From assembly GCA_035317605.1 (NCBI GenBank), contig DATHGT010000038.1, positions 1 to 8,100 of the forward strand: a stretch of DNA of 8,100 bases. Reading direction: 5' to 3'. The position numbers were made by a program, and so were the translations under genes. The notes below the pieces were generated by a model. The model was not told where the DNA came from. It saw only the letters and a list, made by a program, of their open reading frames with translations, and ran no database searches. The stretch is from DATHGT01 sp035317605. Lineage in GTDB: Bacteria > Methylomirabilota > Methylomirabilia > Rokubacteriales > CSP1-6. Each line of letters opens with the position of its first letter. Positions within the stretch are counted from its first letter, which is position 1. Below are positions 5,973-8,100 of the stretch, piece after piece.

Positions 5973-6691
5973 TCACTCGTGGCAGCCGACGCACGTCAGC
6001 GCGGGGCCGCTCTTCATCGGCTTCTGCGCCAGCCACTGCCTGGCGGCGTCGGCGTACGGCGGCCCGGCAGCTCCGCCACCATGCGGGTGAGATAGCCGCG
6101 CGACTTGTCCTCGTCGCCGAGGCGCTGCCAGCCCTCGGCGAGCCCGCCCAGCAGCTCCCCGCGGGCGTGCTCGGACATTTGCGGGAAGGACGGCGTCTGA
6201 AGCGTCACCGCCTTCTCGTAGTCACCGACCGCGGTGCGCAGGAACGCCGTCGCGCGCTCGGCATCGCGCACGTTCCGAGCCGCCGCGCTGAGCACGGCGC
6301 CACGCGGAACGAGCACGCCCGGATCCGCGGGCGCCATCGCCACCGCGGCTTCCATCTCGCCGACCCCGCGGTTGGACAGCGCACGCGCCGTCTCCGCCTC
6401 CCCGCGCTGGAACGCCTGGCCCGCCTGGATCAGCAGGGCCGCGCCGTGCCACACCAGGGCCTCGGCGTGTCGCGGGTTCTTGGCCAGCAGGTCCTCGCAG
6501 ACTTTCATGGCGCGGGCGAGCCGCGCGGAGTCGCCGCGCAGCCCCGCGAAGAAATCGTCGCGGACGACGTAGTCGAAGCGTTCCTGCGCGGGCGCCTGCC
6601 CCGCGGCCTGCCAGGGCGTGACGGCATCCAGGAGCGCGAGGACGGCGGCGGCGGTCACCAGCAAGCTCAGCGTGAGTACTGTTGGTCTCAT
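5973..6691 (-). pseudogene. Exported TPR-like protein with C-terminal CxxCH haem motif, frameshifted near its 3' end
   Basis: The ATG at 6691 has AGGAGG 7 nt upstream. Residues 1-31 form a signal peptide (MRPTVLTLSLLVTAAAV...), followed by alanine-rich paired helices (about 40-205) with the spacing of tetratricopeptide repeats. Read straight, the frame turns into RRTPTPPGSGWRRSR and stops at 6014. A shift at 6060-6064, equivalent to one missing base, instead gives PYADAARQWLAQKP, then LTCVGCHE and TGA at 5973-5975, for 239 residues in total. The restored end looks like a genuine coding tail. CVGCH (codons 5993-5979) is a single c-type haem attachment motif at the extreme C-terminus, and the next gene starts 8 nt later. 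The role is unknown; an envelope haem or redox-linked scaffold is one possibility. The shift may be a real mutation or an assembly error, and the uncorrected product would be 225 residues without the haem motif. Confidence 0.75.
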
Positions 6692-6698
6692 GGTCGTT

Positions 6699-6704
6699 CC
6701 TCCT
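6699..6704 (-). promoter_or_regulatory. Strong ribosome binding site of the first gene in the minus-strand cluster
   Basis: AGGAGG (complement of CCTCCT) lies 7 nt before the ATG at 6691. It is the strongest Shine-Dalgarno sequence in the window that serves an apparently active gene, and it supports this gene as the head of the operon. Confidence 0.75.
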
Positions 6705-6750
6705 GCGTGGAGGATGACCGCGAGCCCGAGCCCCGACACGCACAATCGTC

Positions 6751-6761
6751 CCGACGGTCGG
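6751..6761. promoter_or_regulatory. Palindrome in the divergent intergenic region
   Basis: CCGAC-G-GTCGG is a perfect 11-bp palindrome about midway between the divergent starts at 6691 and 6818. This 126-bp gap must hold promoters for both directions. No clear -35/-10 pair stands out, although TAGAAT at 6806-6811 resembles a -10 box for the plus strand. An operator role is only suggested by position. Confidence 0.25.
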
Positions 6762-6817
6762 CTCCCGCTCCCGAAAGGCGGAGATCCGGCTCCGAACGGT
6801 GTGGTTAGAATGGATGC

Positions 6818-8100
6818 GTGCCGGAGTTCCTCCCCTTCGTCAGCCGCTGGTTTGCCGAGACGTTCGCCGAGGCGACCCTTCCGCAGCGTGAGGGGTGGGA
6901 ATCGATCGCCTCGGGGCGCGACACGCTGATCGTCGCGCCCACCGGATCCGGCAAGACGCTGGCCGCATTTCTGTGGGCGCTCGATCACCTGCACCGTCTG
7001 GCCCTGGAGCGGCGGCTCGACGATCGCGTCTACGTCGTCTACGTCTCGCCGCTGCGGGCGCTGAACAACGACATCGAGAAGAACCTGCGCGCGCCGCTGG
7101 CCGGCATCCGCGCCGCCGCGACCGCCGATGGCTACGCGCTGCCCGAGGTGCGGGTGGCCGTGCGCACCGGCGACACCCTCGCCGCCGCGCGCCAGGCGAT
7201 GACCCGCCGCCCCCCGCACGTGCTGATCACTACACCCGAATCGCTCTACATCCTGCTCACCAGCGAGGGGTTCCGGCCCGCGCTGGCCTGGGCGCGCTTC
7301 GTGATCGTCGACGAGGTCCACGCGCTGATGGGCAGCAAGCGTGGCGCGCACCTGGCGCTCTCGCTCGAGCGCTTGCAGTCGCTGGTCGAGTCGCGCGAGG
7401 GCGGGACGCGGCCCCAGCGCATCGGCTGCTCGGCGACGGTCAGTCCGGTCGAGGACGCGCTCGCGTTCCTCACGGGGAGCACCGCGCACGATCCGCTGGC
7501 CATCGACGCCGGCTTCACCCGCGACCTGGATATCGAGGTCGTCACGCCGGTCGACGATTTCCTCACCGCGACCAGCGACACGATCTACGACGCCGCCCAG
7601 CAGCAGATCGCCGAGCTGGTGGACGCTCATCGCACGACGCTGGTGTTCGCTCAGAGCCGCCGGTCCGCCGAGCGCCTGGCCCGCGATCTCAACGACCGCA
7701 TCCCGGGCGGGCTCGTGGCCGCCCACCATGGATCGCTCTCGCGTAGGGCACGTCTCGAGGCAGAGAACCGGCTGAAGGACGGCGAGCTGAAGGCGCTGGT
7801 GGCCACCTCGTCGCTGGAGCTGGGCATCGACGTGGGGTCGATCGACCTCGTGGTCCAGGTGCAGTCGCCGCGCAACATCGCGGCCGCGCTCCAGCGCGTC
7901 GGCCGCGCCGGCCATTTGCTCTCGCGCGTGTCCAAGGGCCGGATCGTGGTGACCAAGGGCGAGGAGCTGATCGAGGCCGCGGCGGTCGTGCGCTCGATCC
8001 GCACCCGCTACCTCGATCGCATCGCCATGCCCGAGGCGCCGCTCGACGTGCTCGCCCAGCAGATCATCGCCGCCGTCGCCGCCGAATCCATCGGTCTCGA
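6818..8100 (+). CDS. lhr: Lhr-family DEAD/H-box ATP-dependent helicase, N-terminal half (3' end beyond window)
   Basis: This superfamily 2 helicase family translocates on single-stranded DNA, unwinds DNA or RNA-DNA hybrids and acts in nucleic-acid repair. There are 427 codons before the window edge, and Lhr-family proteins are much longer. The motifs are Q-like LPQREGW (21-27), Walker A APTGSGKT (40-47), TTPESLYILL (138-147), DEVH (165-168), SAT (205-207), LVFAQSRR (275-282), VATSSLELGIDVG (328-340) and QRVGRAGH (359-366). DEVH, TPESLYILL and ELGIDVG together point to Lhr rather than RecQ or RNA helicases. GTG 6818 is the only start possible: TAG at 6806-6808 closes the frame upstream, and family similarity begins within a few residues (FLPFVSRWFAE). 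No strong Shine-Dalgarno is seen. The gene is divergent from the two-component cluster and shows no functional tie to it. Confidence 0.92.
   Translation, partial: MPEFLPFVSRWFAETFAEATLPQREGWESIASGRDTLIVAPTGSGKTLAAFLWALDHLHRLALERRLDDRVYVVYVSPLRALNNDIEKNLRAPLAGIRAAATADGYALPEVRVAVRTGDTLAAARQAMTRRPPHVLITTPESLYILLTSEGFRPALAWARFVIVDEVHALMGSKRGAHLALSLERLQSLVESREGGTRPQRIGCSATVSPVEDALAFLTGSTAHDPLAIDAGFTRDLDIEVVTPVDDFLTATSDTIYDAAQQQIAELVDAHRTTLVFAQSRRSAERLARDLNDRIPGGLVAAHHGSLSRRARLEAENRLKDGELKALVATSSLELGIDVGSIDLVVQVQSPRNIAAALQRVGRAGHLLSRVSKGRIVVTKGEELIEAAAVVRSIRTRYLDRIAMPEAPLDVLAQQIIAAVAAESIGL

Noticed and set aside
4015..6090. Very long plus-strand open frame (691 codons)
   Set aside because: It lies antisense to the kinase and hydrolase, whose motifs are clear. 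Its translation is arginine/serine-rich without domains. It is a by-product of high GC.
6014..7915. Long minus-strand open frame (633 codons) reaching across the helicase
   Set aside because: Only its end, from 6691 down, is a real gene. The rest is antisense to clear Lhr helicase motifs and has no good start context.

Overview
This looks like a piece of a high-GC bacterial genome. Coding strands are strongly GC-biased at third positions, and there is a LytS/LytTR-type two-component pair, an Lhr-family helicase and a secreted metalloprotease with FG-GAP repeats. That mix fits environmental lineages such as Rokubacteria/Methylomirabilota, Acidobacteria or deltaproteobacterial groups. I cannot place it more closely from sequence alone.

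Layout, left half. Bases 1-849 are the right part of an ISL3-family insertion sequence: a DDE transposase whose N-terminus lies outside the window, then the right terminal inverted repeat. The element ends at a run of 11 T's and interrupts a metzincin-type (HExxHxxGxxH) protease gene. The surviving 3' part (850-2019) carries five FG-GAP-like repeats, each with an unusual WGCxxC motif. A small exported protein or lipoprotein (2067-2498) follows on the same strand. This block is less GC-biased in third positions than the rest. Bases 2499-3017 hold no intact gene. They contain two abutting remnants: a fragment of a conjugation-type ATPase on the plus strand, and the first ~39 codons of an IS3-type orfA on the minus strand with a 10-bp hairpin at its ribosome binding site.

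Layout, right half. On the minus strand a tight four-gene cluster runs from 6691 to 3018. In transcription order it holds an exported TPR-like protein that should end in a CVGCH haem-binding motif (currently frameshifted), a membrane-anchored alpha/beta hydrolase, a LytS-type histidine kinase and a LytTR response regulator. The regulator has no ATG/GTG/TTG start that would keep its receiver domain. It appears to start at a CTG two codons after the kinase stop and in the same frame. Divergently on the plus strand, from 6818 to the window edge, lies the N-terminal half of an Lhr-family DEAD/H helicase.

Inferred biology: the kinase/regulator pair would control promoters bound by the LytTR domain, possibly including its own operon. 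The hydrolase and the putative c-haem TPR protein would act in the cell envelope. The left half is an accessory region shaped by repeated mobile-element insertion and decay.
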